From: Bacillota bacterium
Lineage (GTDB): Bacteria; Bacillota; Sulfobacillia; JABLXB01
Direction of reading: 5' to 3'
Length of the DNA: 5,100 nucleotides
Assembly (NCBI GenBank): GCA_024653225.1
Contig: JANLGA010000095.1
Span: 1-5,100, forward strand
In this document: in pieces, positions 1 to 4,978 of the stretch
Position numbering within the stretch: position 1 is the first letter of the stretch
Layout: each line of letters opens with the position of its first letter
Translations under genes and position numbers: made by a program
Notes under the pieces: model-generated
Seen by the model: the letters and a program-made list of their open reading frames with translations, nothing else
Told to the model about the DNA's origin: nothing
The model's database searches: none

Positions 1-228
1 ATCGGCCCTCATCATCAGCGTGACCGAGGATATCGGGGAGTAGTGGACCTTGTTCCCCAGCACCACAATTGACTTGGCCCTCGGATCGGCTCCGCCCTCG
101 ACGGCGCCCTTGTGTCTCATATTGCCGAGAAACTCGCGAGTGGACTCGGCGAGTCCCTCCCTGGCATTGAGGATCGCCACCACGTCCTTCAGCAGCACGG
201 TGACATCCCTTCCGACATGCAATAACAC
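1..228 (-). CDS. remB: RemB-like DUF370 protein (extracellular matrix regulator family), 3' end cut by window
   Basis: The first 76 codons are present; the stop lies beyond the left edge. The protein begins MLLHVGRDVTVLLKDVVAIL and later has AKSIVVLGNKVHYSPISS. This matches the DUF370 pattern of Bacillus subtilis YaaB/RemB (about 81 aa): an 'hxHhGxDhxVxxkDhVxI' start and a 'KSIVVxxxxVxYSPISSxTL' end, so only a few residues should be missing. Family members are small DNA-binding proteins; RemA and RemB of B. subtilis promote biofilm matrix gene expression. In B. subtilis the gene also sits between recF and gyrB, so gyrB is expected just outside the window. The GTG start at 226-228 is chosen because a near-perfect Shine-Dalgarno site lies 6 nt upstream and it gives the family N-terminus. 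The gap to the upstream gene is 14 bp, implying one operon. Assignment to RemB rather than RemA rests mainly on position; the regulatory target in this organism is unknown. Confidence 0.88.
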   Translation of the reverse strand, partial: MLLHVGRDVTVLLKDVVAILNAREGLAESTREFLGNMRHKGAVEGGADPRAKSIVVLGNKVHYSPISSVTLMMRAD

Positions 229-234
229 TATCCG

Positions 235-243
235 CCCTCCTTT
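235..243 (-). promoter_or_regulatory. Shine-Dalgarno site of the remB-like gene
   Basis: The minus strand reads AAAGGAGGG, 6 nt before the GTG start at 228. Its first A is the last base of the upstream gene's TGA stop (245-243). This places initiation of the DUF370 gene right at the terminating ribosome of the DciA-like gene and suggests translational coupling. It also fixes the GTG start, which is too short a reading frame inside this window to be obvious otherwise. Confidence 0.8.
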
Positions 244-818
244 CAGCCACCCGCGGGCTCTTCCGGTGCGCAGCTCGGGCAGTGTCCGGCCCGCGGCTCG
301 TAGGTCCTGCCGCAAGCCGGACAGGTCCGCCATCCGGATGACTGTCTGGCGCGCACTATCGCGCGGTGGGTCATGACGAGTTTCTTGAGCGCGGCGCGGA
401 GGTCATGGCTCGTCTCCGCCCCCCCTAGTTCTACGGTTATCCGTTCTGCGGCCGGCTCATCGTCCCCTCCGGGCGTCACGCGCAACGCCGCGGAGCCCCC
501 CTTCGGCCCACGTTCGGCCCGCCGGCCCACGCGGACTCCCCTCGGCCTAAAACGGATGTCCCTGATAGTAGCCCCCCCGATGCGGGCGTTCAGCCTTTCC
601 ACCAGCTCGAACCTCATCAGGGTTAACTGGGACGCCCAAATTGCCGACTCGGCGTCAACATAGAGCACCCCATCTATCACGCGAGACGGCGCAGTCTTCC
701 GCGCGATCTCAGGGCCGGCGACCTCCTCCCACAGCTCGACCGCGCGAGCGGCCGACGCTCGCCCCGACAGGCCGAGCCGCGCCATCAAGGCCTCAAGTGC
801 TTCACTGAGGGGCGTCAA
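243..818 (-). CDS. dciA: DUF721/DciA-like protein with C-terminal zinc ribbon (probable replicative helicase operator)
   Basis: A 191-residue protein starting at TTG (818-816). Residues 2-92 form a DUF721 domain: the leader TPLSEALEALMARLG, then W30-EEVAGPEIARKT, a short strand pair DGVLYVDAES, and W61-ASQLTLMRFELVERLN, all typical of the family. In proteobacteria and actinobacteria DUF721 proteins are DciA, which acts with the replicative helicase at initiation; that role here is inferred from the family and from the dnaA-dnaN-recF context. Residues about 93-135 are basic, then Gly/Asp-rich and low in complexity. Residues 136-160 look helical. Residues 166-183 form CPAC-x10-CPSC (C166, C169, C180, C183), a zinc-ribbon pattern not part of the core domain. 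A longer open frame reaches 884, but its first 22 codons are the out-of-frame recF tail, so the TTG with a strong Shine-Dalgarno site is preferred. It overlaps the restored recF end by 17 nt and is probably coupled to it. Confidence 0.82.
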   Translation of the reverse strand: MTPLSEALEALMARLGLSGRASAARAVELWEEVAGPEIARKTAPSRVIDGVLYVDAESAIWASQLTLMRFELVERLNARIGGATIRDIRFRPRGVRVGRRAERGPKGGSAALRVTPGGDDEPAAERITVELGGAETSHDLRAALKKLVMTHRAIVRARQSSGWRTCPACGRTYEPRAGHCPSCAPEEPAGG

Positions 819-1919
819 CCCTCGCGACCTCCCCGCCCTTGACCTTAAACAGGACGGCGTTTCCCGACACAGCCGCCGCCTCATTCGCCCCGGCGCACGT
901 GATGAACGACTGGATCCCCGCCGTCATCTCCCTCACAACGGAATCCTGGCGACGATCGTCGAGCTCCGAGAATACGTCGCCAGGATGAGCACCGGCGAAT
1001 CGCCGGTGCGGCTCTCCAAAAACTGCACTTCCGCCGCCTTCACGGCCAGCACGATGGTGCGCTGCTGCCCCTGCGAGCCGAATACCCGGGCGTCCGCCCC
1101 GCCGATCATGAAAGCGACGTCGTCCCTGTGCGGGCCGACAGTGGTCACTCCCCTCCGCATCTCCTCGTCCCTCGCGCCCCTCAGTGCCGCCAGAATCCGT
1201 TCTCCAATCCGCTCTTCATCGTCCGCCGCTTCCGCCCCGACGGACGGCTCGTACCTGAGCTCGAGCGCCTCGCCCCCTGACAGCCGCGAGTAGGCCCGAC
1301 CTGCCTCGTCGGACATCGCGCCCAGCGCCTCCAGCCTGCGTCGGACGATGAACGCTCCAGCCCGCGCGAGCTGCTCATCCCACGGCGCCAGGAGTCGTTC
1401 CGGCGGGCGCCGGTCGGTCCACTGCCGCAGCAAGGAGTTTCTCTGGGCCAGGATCCTGTAGTACTCGATGAGGCGATAGTGATAACTGCGGCTGGTCCGC
1501 GACAAGGTGAGGTCAATCATCCGCCTGCGGAGGGAGGGCGGACCCTTCACGACATACACATCGTCCGGGAAGAAGCTCACTACGCTGAACAACGCGAGGA
1601 GGTCCGCGGCTTTCTTGTCCGCCCCGTTGATGCGGGTGACCTTCCCGCCGGCGCCGTCAGCTCCCACCTCAATCGTGGCGGCGCCGGTATGGCCGGCGAC
1701 CTCAACGTACACGCGGTATGCATCCGCGCCCCACCTGATGAGTTCGCGGTCGTGCGCGGCCCTCGTGGACCGCCCCGACGAGGCGACGATCAAGGACTCA
1801 AGGAGATTCGTCTTGCCCTCCGCGTTCCCGCCGTACAGCACGTTCAGTCCGCGGCCGGGACAAACCTCCGCCGCCCTGTAGTTCCTGAAATCCCTCAGTG
1901 AAAGCCTCTCAATGTTCAA
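802..1919 (-). CDS. recF: RecF, ABC-type recombination/repair ATPase, broken by a one-base frameshift at Walker B
   Basis: RecF is a cytoplasmic SMC-like ATPase that binds gapped DNA and, with RecO and RecR, loads RecA. Visible landmarks are the N-terminus MNIERLSLRDFRNY, Walker A GGNAEGKTN (residues 30-38, K36), FFPDDVYVVKG (116-126), GPHRDD (262-267) and the signature GSQGQQR (281-287). The uninterrupted frame ends at 933 after only 328 codons, with a foreign tail of 15 residues from codon 314. Restoring one base between 979 and 980 gives LILDDVFSELD, the Walker B and D-loop, then a RecF-like end including IQSFITC, stopping at 802-804. The restored protein is 372 aa, against 370 in B. subtilis and 357 in E. 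coli. The start is TTG at 1919-1917 with no clear Shine-Dalgarno site, 57 nt after dnaN, so it probably depends on coupling or on its long leader. As read, the product would lack Walker B and be inactive. A sequencing error is the simplest explanation; a real mutation cannot be excluded. Confidence 0.9.
827..834 (-). promoter_or_regulatory. Shine-Dalgarno site that fixes the TTG start of the DciA-like gene
   Basis: The minus strand reads GGGGAGGT, ending 8 nt before the TTG at 818. No comparable site precedes the upstream ATG at 884. The site lies inside the last codons of the restored recF frame, so recF and the DciA-like gene overlap and share translation signals. Confidence 0.7.
978..981 (-). 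other. Frameshift point in recF (one base missing)
   Basis: On the minus strand the frame reads CTG GCG ACG TAT where the family requires Leu-Asp-Asp-Val. Inserting a single A after the first G of codon 314 (between 980 and 979) yields CTG GAC GAC GTA and restores both acidic residues and everything downstream. Inserting G nearby also restores the frame but gives Ala-Asp, which is less like the family. No slippery heptamer or long homopolymer is present, so programmed frameshifting is not suggested. Confidence 0.88.
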
Positions 1920-1976
1920 GTGTACCGGCCGTTTCTCGGGTGAGTCCCCGGGTTCGCGCCGAGCCTCCCGCCGTCG

Positions 1977-3092
1977 TCAAGCAACGTCCGCCGTTCTCAG
2001 CGGCATCACGACGTAGACGAAGTTCTCGTGTTCGACAGGCCTGATGCACGCCGGGCTGAACTTCCCGGTCGTCCTGAGTAGCACGTCGTCCGAATCCAAC
2101 GCCCTCAGCCCTTCCATGACCAGCCTGGCGTTGAACGCGATGTCAATCTCCTCGCCCTCCACCTGGGCATCAATTTCCTCCCTCACCTTTCCCACGTCCG
2201 GGGACGCGGCCGACACCGCTACTCCACCTCGCGCGATCCTCAGGTGTACGGTGTTGTCCTGGTCGTACGACACGACGGAGGCCCTCTCGCACGCGTCGTG
2301 GAACTCTTCGCGCCTGACCGTCACGGTCGTGGAATAGCTCTTCGGTATTATCTGCTGGTACGGAGGGAACTGGCCCTCGAGCAGCCTGCTCACCACAACT
2401 GCTCCACCCGCGGCGAACGACGCGTGCCCCCTGCCGATCTGGACGGTGACGCCGCCCTCCCCGCCGGACACCAGGCGGGCCGCCTCGTTCAGCGCCCGGC
2501 CGGGGACGATTGCCTTCACCTCCGCGCTTCCATCCTTGCTCAGGTAGGCCCGCCTCAGCGCCAGTCTCACACCGTCTATGGCCACCATGGCCATATCCCT
2601 TCCCTGAGCCTCCAGGAGTACGCCCGTGAGCACCGGTCGCGCGTCTCCCTGCGCCGTGGCGAACGTGGTCTGGCGAATCAACCCCCTGAATGCCTCCGCA
2701 TCAACGGTCAGAGCCGCATCGCCCCCCGTCTCCGGCAACACCGGAAACTGCCCGGCATCCAGCCCGTGGATCGTGAACTCGGAGCGGCTCCAAGTGAGTC
2801 TCGCGCTGTAGTTCCCACGGTCCACGTCAATGCTTATCTTTCCGCCCGGGATGCGCTTCACGATTTCGGCAACGACCTTCGCCGGCAGCACTATAGCGCC
2901 TTCTTCCACGACCTCACCGTCCACTGGACAGCTGATCCCCATCTCCATGTCATACGCCTTGAGCGTGATCTTTCCCGCCGCGGCTGAAATGAGTATTCCC
3001 TGAAGCACGGGAATCGTTGTTTTCCCCGACACGGCCCTCGAGACGGACTGTACTCCCGTAGCCAGGTGCGCCTGGTCGACTGTCAGCCTCAC
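1977..3092 (-). CDS. dnaN: DNA polymerase III beta subunit (sliding clamp)
   Basis: A 371-residue protein, within the usual range (366 in E. coli, 378 in B. subtilis). The beta clamp is a ring-shaped homodimer that tethers the replicative polymerase to DNA and serves as docking site for repair and regulatory partners. The three repeated clamp domains fall at about 1-120, 128-245 and 255-371. Family landmarks are TIPVLQGILI (26-35), ARPVLTGVLLE (151-161), DGVRLALRR (173-181), EGQFPPYQQIIP (239-250), EIDIAFNAR (315-323) and the C-terminal VVMPLR (361-366). The start is the GTG at 3092-3090, giving MRLTVDQAHL, with Shine-Dalgarno GGGGAGGG eight nt upstream (3108-3101). The open frame continues to a TTG at 3179, but those 29 codons have no clamp homology by eye and begin within the candidate -35 hexamer. 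No yaaA-type S4 gene lies between it and recF. Confidence 0.97.
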   Translation of the reverse strand: MRLTVDQAHLATGVQSVSRAVSGKTTIPVLQGILISAAAGKITLKAYDMEMGISCPVDGEVVEEGAIVLPAKVVAEIVKRIPGGKISIDVDRGNYSARLTWSRSEFTIHGLDAGQFPVLPETGGDAALTVDAEAFRGLIRQTTFATAQGDARPVLTGVLLEAQGRDMAMVAIDGVRLALRRAYLSKDGSAEVKAIVPGRALNEAARLVSGGEGGVTVQIGRGHASFAAGGAVVVSRLLEGQFPPYQQIIPKSYSTTVTVRREEFHDACERASVVSYDQDNTVHLRIARGGVAVSAASPDVGKVREEIDAQVEGEEIDIAFNARLVMEGLRALDSDDVLLRTTGKFSPACIRPVEHENFVYVVMPLRTADVA

Positions 3093-3100
3093 GTGATGTT

Positions 3101-3108
3101 CCCTCCCC
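3101..3108 (-). promoter_or_regulatory. Shine-Dalgarno site deciding the dnaN start
   Basis: The minus strand reads GGGGAGGG with 8 nt to the GTG at 3092. It selects the 371-aa clamp over a longer open frame that begins in the origin region. Confidence 0.75.
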
Positions 3109-3119
3109 GGTTGTCTTCT

Positions 3120-3191
3120 GGAATGCTTCGAAACATGTGTCAGCAAAACACAGTAGAGACAAGCAGTATGTGTTGTCAATTCTGTGCATAA
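3120..3191 (-). other. Candidate DNA unwinding element of oriC
   Basis: Positions 3121-3180 hold 24 G/C of 60 (40%), well below the surrounding genes. The segment lies between the DnaA-box cluster and dnaN, the same relative place as the unwinding element of the B. subtilis origin, and directly beside the perfect DnaA box at 3183-3191. I did not find convincing DnaA-trio repeats, so the exact melting site is not defined. Confidence 0.55.
3150..3179 (-). promoter_or_regulatory. Candidate dnaN promoter inside the AT-rich origin segment
   Basis: On the minus strand a perfect -35 hexamer TTGACA (3179-3174) is followed 18 bp later by TACTGT (3155-3150), which keeps the most conserved -10 positions (T1, A2, T6) but matches only 3 of 6 overall. 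The start would be near 3143, leaving a leader of about 50 nt before the dnaN GTG. It overlaps the AT-rich stretch, as dnaN promoters often do near origins. The -10 is weak, so this is tentative. Confidence 0.45.
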
Positions 3192-3347
3192 GCCGTCCGG
3201 TCATTGAATCGCGGGCGTCGGACGGGCTGGATAACCTGTGGAGATTATGCCCCTTGTTTCCCGAATATCCACGGGATGCCGACGACTAGAACCGACAGTG
3301 GATATCCGCCATCGCCTGTCCACAGCCTTGGTCAGTGAGTATCCACA
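3183..3347. other. oriC: oriC DnaA-box cluster between dnaA and dnaN
   Basis: Seven 9-mers resemble the DnaA box TTATNCACA. On the minus strand: TTATGCACA at 3183-3191 (perfect), TTATCCAGC at 3226-3234 (7/9), and ATCTCCACA at 3237-3245 (7/9). On the plus strand: ATATCCACG at 3265-3273 (7/9), CTGTCCACA at 3316-3324 (7/9) and GTATCCACA at 3339-3347 (8/9). AGTGGATAT at 3297-3305 (7/9) reads as a box on the minus strand. Such density in a 269-bp non-coding gap, followed by an AT-rich stretch and dnaN, is the usual arrangement of a bacterial origin core, where DnaA-ATP assembles and opens the duplex. Which of the 7/9 sites are bound is unknown. Confidence 0.82.
3193..3225. repeat. Inverted repeat between DnaA boxes in oriC
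   Basis: Plus-strand arms CCGTCCG (3193-3199) and CGGACGG (3219-3225) are exact reverse complements separated by 19 bp. They lie between the perfect DnaA box and the next box. This GC-rich block borders the AT-rich segment. It may be a protein site or simply a chance repeat in GC-rich DNA; no function can be assigned. Confidence 0.4.
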
Positions 3348-3361
3348 GGGATGTGCGGCGG

Positions 3362-4723
3362 TCACGCCCCCTTGATCTTCTGGGTGAGCAACTCGAGGGT
3401 GTACACTAGACCCTGGTCTGACGCAAGTTGACGGGATATCTTCTCGCATGCGTGTATCACCGTCGTGTGATCGCGGCCGCCGAAGATCTCGCCAATCCTC
3501 GGGAGACTTGCATCCGTGAGCTCCCTCGCGAGGTACATCGCCACCTGCCTGGGAAAAGCGACGTTGCGGGTACGGCGTTTCTCCTTGAGGTCGTCGAGGT
3601 CGAGACCGTAATGCGTGGCGACCACGTTCTGGATGAGCTCGATGGTCACCTGGCGGGGCCGCGCCGCGGGGATCACGTCCTTCAGCACCTCGACAGCCAT
3701 ATCGAGATCCATGGGCCTCGTCGTGAGCGACGAGTACGCCACGACGCGTATGAGGGCCCCCTCAAGCTCGCGGATGTTGGTTTCTATCTGGGTCGCTATG
3801 TACTGCAGCACGTCCAGCGGGACGCTCAGGTTCTCCGAGTACGCCTTCTTGCGAAGGATGGCGACCCTTGTCTCCAGGTCGGGGGGCTGTATGTCGCAAG
3901 TCAATCCCCACTCGAACCTCGTCCTCAGGCGCTCCTCGAGCGTGGCTATCTCGCGCGCGGGGCGGTCGCTCGAGATGACTATTTGCTTGTTCGCCTGGTG
4001 GAGGGCGTCGAATGTATGGAAGAACTCCTCCTGGGTGCCTTCCTTGCCGGCGAGGAACTGTATATCGTCAATCAGGAGCACGTCAATGTTCCTGAACTTG
4101 TTCCTGAAAGCGAACGTCGTCCTGTCCCTGATGGCGAGGATCAGCTCGTTGGTGAACGTCTCGGTTGATACGTAGAGCACCTTGGCCGTCGGGTTGTTAC
4201 GCAGCACGTGGTCCCCGATAGCCTGCATGAGATGGGTCTTGCCCAACCCCACGCCGCCGTATACGAACAGGGGATTGTATGCGCGAGCGGGGGCCTCGGC
4301 GACGGCCAGGGCGGCGGCGTGGGCAAACCTGTTGCTCGGACCGACGACGAACGTGTCGAAGGTGTATCTCGGGTTGAGTAGAGGCCTCGTGTAACCTTCG
4401 GCGGTGCGTCGCGGGTGGGCCGACTGGATAGGCTCGTCCAGGGCGAGCGCGTCGTCCCCCTCGTTTTCGGCCCCGGGTGGGATGACGAACCTGAGGTTCA
4501 CGTCTTGCCCGGAGATGTCCTTGAGGATCTTCTTGAGTATGGGCGTGTAACGGGATTCGACCCAGCTCTTGGCGAATTCGTTAGGGATGCTTATCACCAT
4601 GGTGTCGCCGTAGAGCGCAAGGGGTCGCGTGTTCTTGAGCCAATGCTGGAAGGTCGGCTTGAAGAGGTCCACTTCGATGGCGTCGAGCGCCTTTTGCCAG
4701 ATGTCCCCCAGCTCGGTTCGCAT
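3362..4723 (-). CDS. dnaA: Chromosomal replication initiator protein DnaA
   Basis: A 453-residue initiator ATPase (446 in B. subtilis, 467 in E. coli). It binds DnaA boxes, melts oriC and recruits the helicase. Domain I (1 to about 83) begins MRTELGDIWQKALDAIE and includes FQHWL and ANEF-like PNEFAKSWVESRY. A short acidic linker (about 84-115) is domain II. The AAA+ domain starts at NPRYTFDTFVVG, with Walker A GGVGLGKTH (156-164, K162), Walker B LLIDDIQFL (216-224), RLRTRFEWGL with probable arginine finger R269, and sensor 2 in NIRELEGAL (R318). Domain IV (about 357-453) carries the DNA-binding signature GGRDHTTVIHA (415-425). The ATG at 4723-4721 is chosen because it yields the standard N-terminus and follows AAGGTGG (4737-4731) by 7 nt. 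The frame stays open to 4981, but that part contains the promoter and boxes. DnaA boxes upstream point to autoregulation. Confidence 0.98.
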   Translation of the reverse strand: MRTELGDIWQKALDAIEVDLFKPTFQHWLKNTRPLALYGDTMVISIPNEFAKSWVESRYTPILKKILKDISGQDVNLRFVIPPGAENEGDDALALDEPIQSAHPRRTAEGYTRPLLNPRYTFDTFVVGPSNRFAHAAALAVAEAPARAYNPLFVYGGVGLGKTHLMQAIGDHVLRNNPTAKVLYVSTETFTNELILAIRDRTTFAFRNKFRNIDVLLIDDIQFLAGKEGTQEEFFHTFDALHQANKQIVISSDRPAREIATLEERLRTRFEWGLTCDIQPPDLETRVAILRKKAYSENLSVPLDVLQYIATQIETNIRELEGALIRVVAYSSLTTRPMDLDMAVEVLKDVIPAARPRQVTIELIQNVVATHYGLDLDDLKEKRRTRNVAFPRQVAMYLARELTDASLPRIGEIFGGRDHTTVIHACEKISRQLASDQGLVYTLELLTQKIKGA

Positions 4724-4730
4724 CGGCGAT

Positions 4731-4749
4731 CCACCTTTCTCAGCGGTGG
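4731..4749 (-). promoter_or_regulatory. dnaA Shine-Dalgarno site with possible masking stem
   Basis: In the transcript, CCACC (4749-4745) can pair with GGTGG (4735-4731) across a 9-nt loop. The second arm is the core of the dnaA Shine-Dalgarno site AAGGTGG, which itself departs from consensus. A five-pair stem so close to the start could lower dnaA translation. This is a structural possibility only; short complementary runs are common in GC-rich leaders. Confidence 0.35.
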
Positions 4750-4754
4750 CGGGC

Positions 4755-4773
4755 CACAGTCCCCGGGACTGTG
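4755..4773. repeat. 19-bp palindrome in the dnaA leader
   Basis: The arms CACAGTCCC and GGGACTGTG are exact reverse complements around a single central base. The site ends 31 bp before the dnaA ATG. As DNA it resembles a dimeric repressor operator; as RNA it folds into an 8-bp stem with a three-base loop. No U-tract follows, so it is not an intrinsic terminator. Confidence 0.65.
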
Positions 4774-4832
4774 ACGGAGCGCAGCCGGTCGGCGCTGCGA
4801 ACGGGGATGGGTCCGGTGACTGAGTGCCCGTA

Positions 4833-4848
4833 CCGCCGCGCACGGCGG
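4833..4848. repeat. GC-rich hairpin in the dnaA leader
   Basis: CCGCCG (4833-4838) and CGGCGG (4843-4848) are exact inverted arms with a four-base loop. It lies between the DnaA boxes and the 19-bp palindrome. No run of T follows in the direction of dnaA, arguing against a terminator. It probably adds to the structure of a long leader. Confidence 0.45.
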
Positions 4849-4860
4849 CGCTTTTGCGCG

Positions 4861-4904
4861 CTATCAACAGATCACTCACATAGTTACCCACAAACTGTGG
4901 ATAG
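4861..4904. promoter_or_regulatory. Helically phased DnaA-box array upstream of dnaA
   Basis: Four 9-mers related to TTATNCACA start at 4861 (CTATCAACA, 7/9), 4872 (TCACTCACA, 7/9), 4884 (TTACCCACA, 8/9) and 4896 (TGTGGATAG, the reverse orientation of CTATCCACA, 8/9). The starts are 11, 12 and 12 bp apart, about one helical turn, so bound DnaA molecules would line up on one face. The array lies downstream of the main candidate promoter and overlaps a second one. It may be both an autoregulatory site and the upstream half of a bipartite origin, as in B. subtilis. Confidence 0.7.
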
Positions 4905-4911
4905 AGGTCAA
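4881..4911 (-). promoter_or_regulatory. Weak second dnaA promoter candidate across the DnaA boxes
   Basis: The minus strand has TTGACC (4911-4906) and, after 19 bp, TAACTA (4886-4881). The spacer is longer than ideal and the -10 is imperfect. The DnaA-box-like 9-mers at 4884 and 4896 lie within it, so bound DnaA would block it. It is listed because of that overlap, at low confidence. Confidence 0.3.
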
Positions 4912-4939
4912 GAATCGCCGGAACGGACCGGCGATCTTG
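4909..4939. repeat. Strong inverted repeat at the 5' end of the dnaA transcript
   Basis: ATCGCCGG (4914-4921) and CCGGCGAT (4928-4935) are exact inverted arms with a 6-nt loop. CAAG (4909-4912) and CTTG (4936-4939) extend the pairing to 12 bp with one bulged A at 4913. It begins only a few bases after the start point expected for the promoter at 4950-4978, so it could be an operator or a 5' hairpin that shields the mRNA. There is no U-tract typical of a terminator. Confidence 0.6.
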
Positions 4940-4949
4940 TCTACGCCAT

Positions 4950-4978
4950 ATGATAGCAGAAACCCTCCTCCTTGGCAA
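4950..4978 (-). promoter_or_regulatory. Main dnaA promoter (sigma-A type, extended -10)
   Basis: The minus strand reads TTGCCA (4978-4973), a 17-bp spacer, and TATCAT (4955-4950). Each hexamer matches 5 of 6 consensus bases, and TGC directly before the -10 forms an extended -10 element. Transcription should start near 4943, giving a leader of about 220 nt to the dnaA ATG. It is the best promoter match I found in the window. Confidence 0.72.

Noticed and set aside
819..884. ATG at 884 as start of the DciA-like gene
   Set aside because: These 22 codons are the recF C-terminus read in the wrong frame; the TTG at 818 has the better ribosome site and the family N-terminus.
970..990. Programmed ribosomal frameshifting in recF
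   Set aside because: No slippery heptamer or obvious stimulatory structure is present, and RecF is not known to need one; a missing base is simpler.
2244..2987. A 247-codon open frame on the plus strand opposite dnaN
   Set aside because: Same reasoning: it mirrors the beta clamp gene, has low-complexity Arg/His-rich sequence and no credible ribosome site was evident.
3093..3179. A 29-residue N-terminal extension of DnaN
   Set aside because: It starts at a TTG that is part of a perfect -35 hexamer, lies in the AT-rich origin segment, and adds nothing clamp-like.
3140..3182. DnaA-trio repeats beside the perfect DnaA box
   Set aside because: Only scattered GAT/GAC/GAA-like triplets are visible when read 3'-5', not a convincing uninterrupted run.
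3428..4168. A 246-codon open frame on the plus strand opposite dnaA
   Set aside because: It is antisense to conserved dnaA coding sequence, has no recognisable domain, and reflects the scarcity of stop codons in GC-rich DNA.
4755..4848. Intrinsic terminators in the dnaA leader
   Set aside because: The hairpins are strong but none is followed by a T-rich tract on the transcribed strand.
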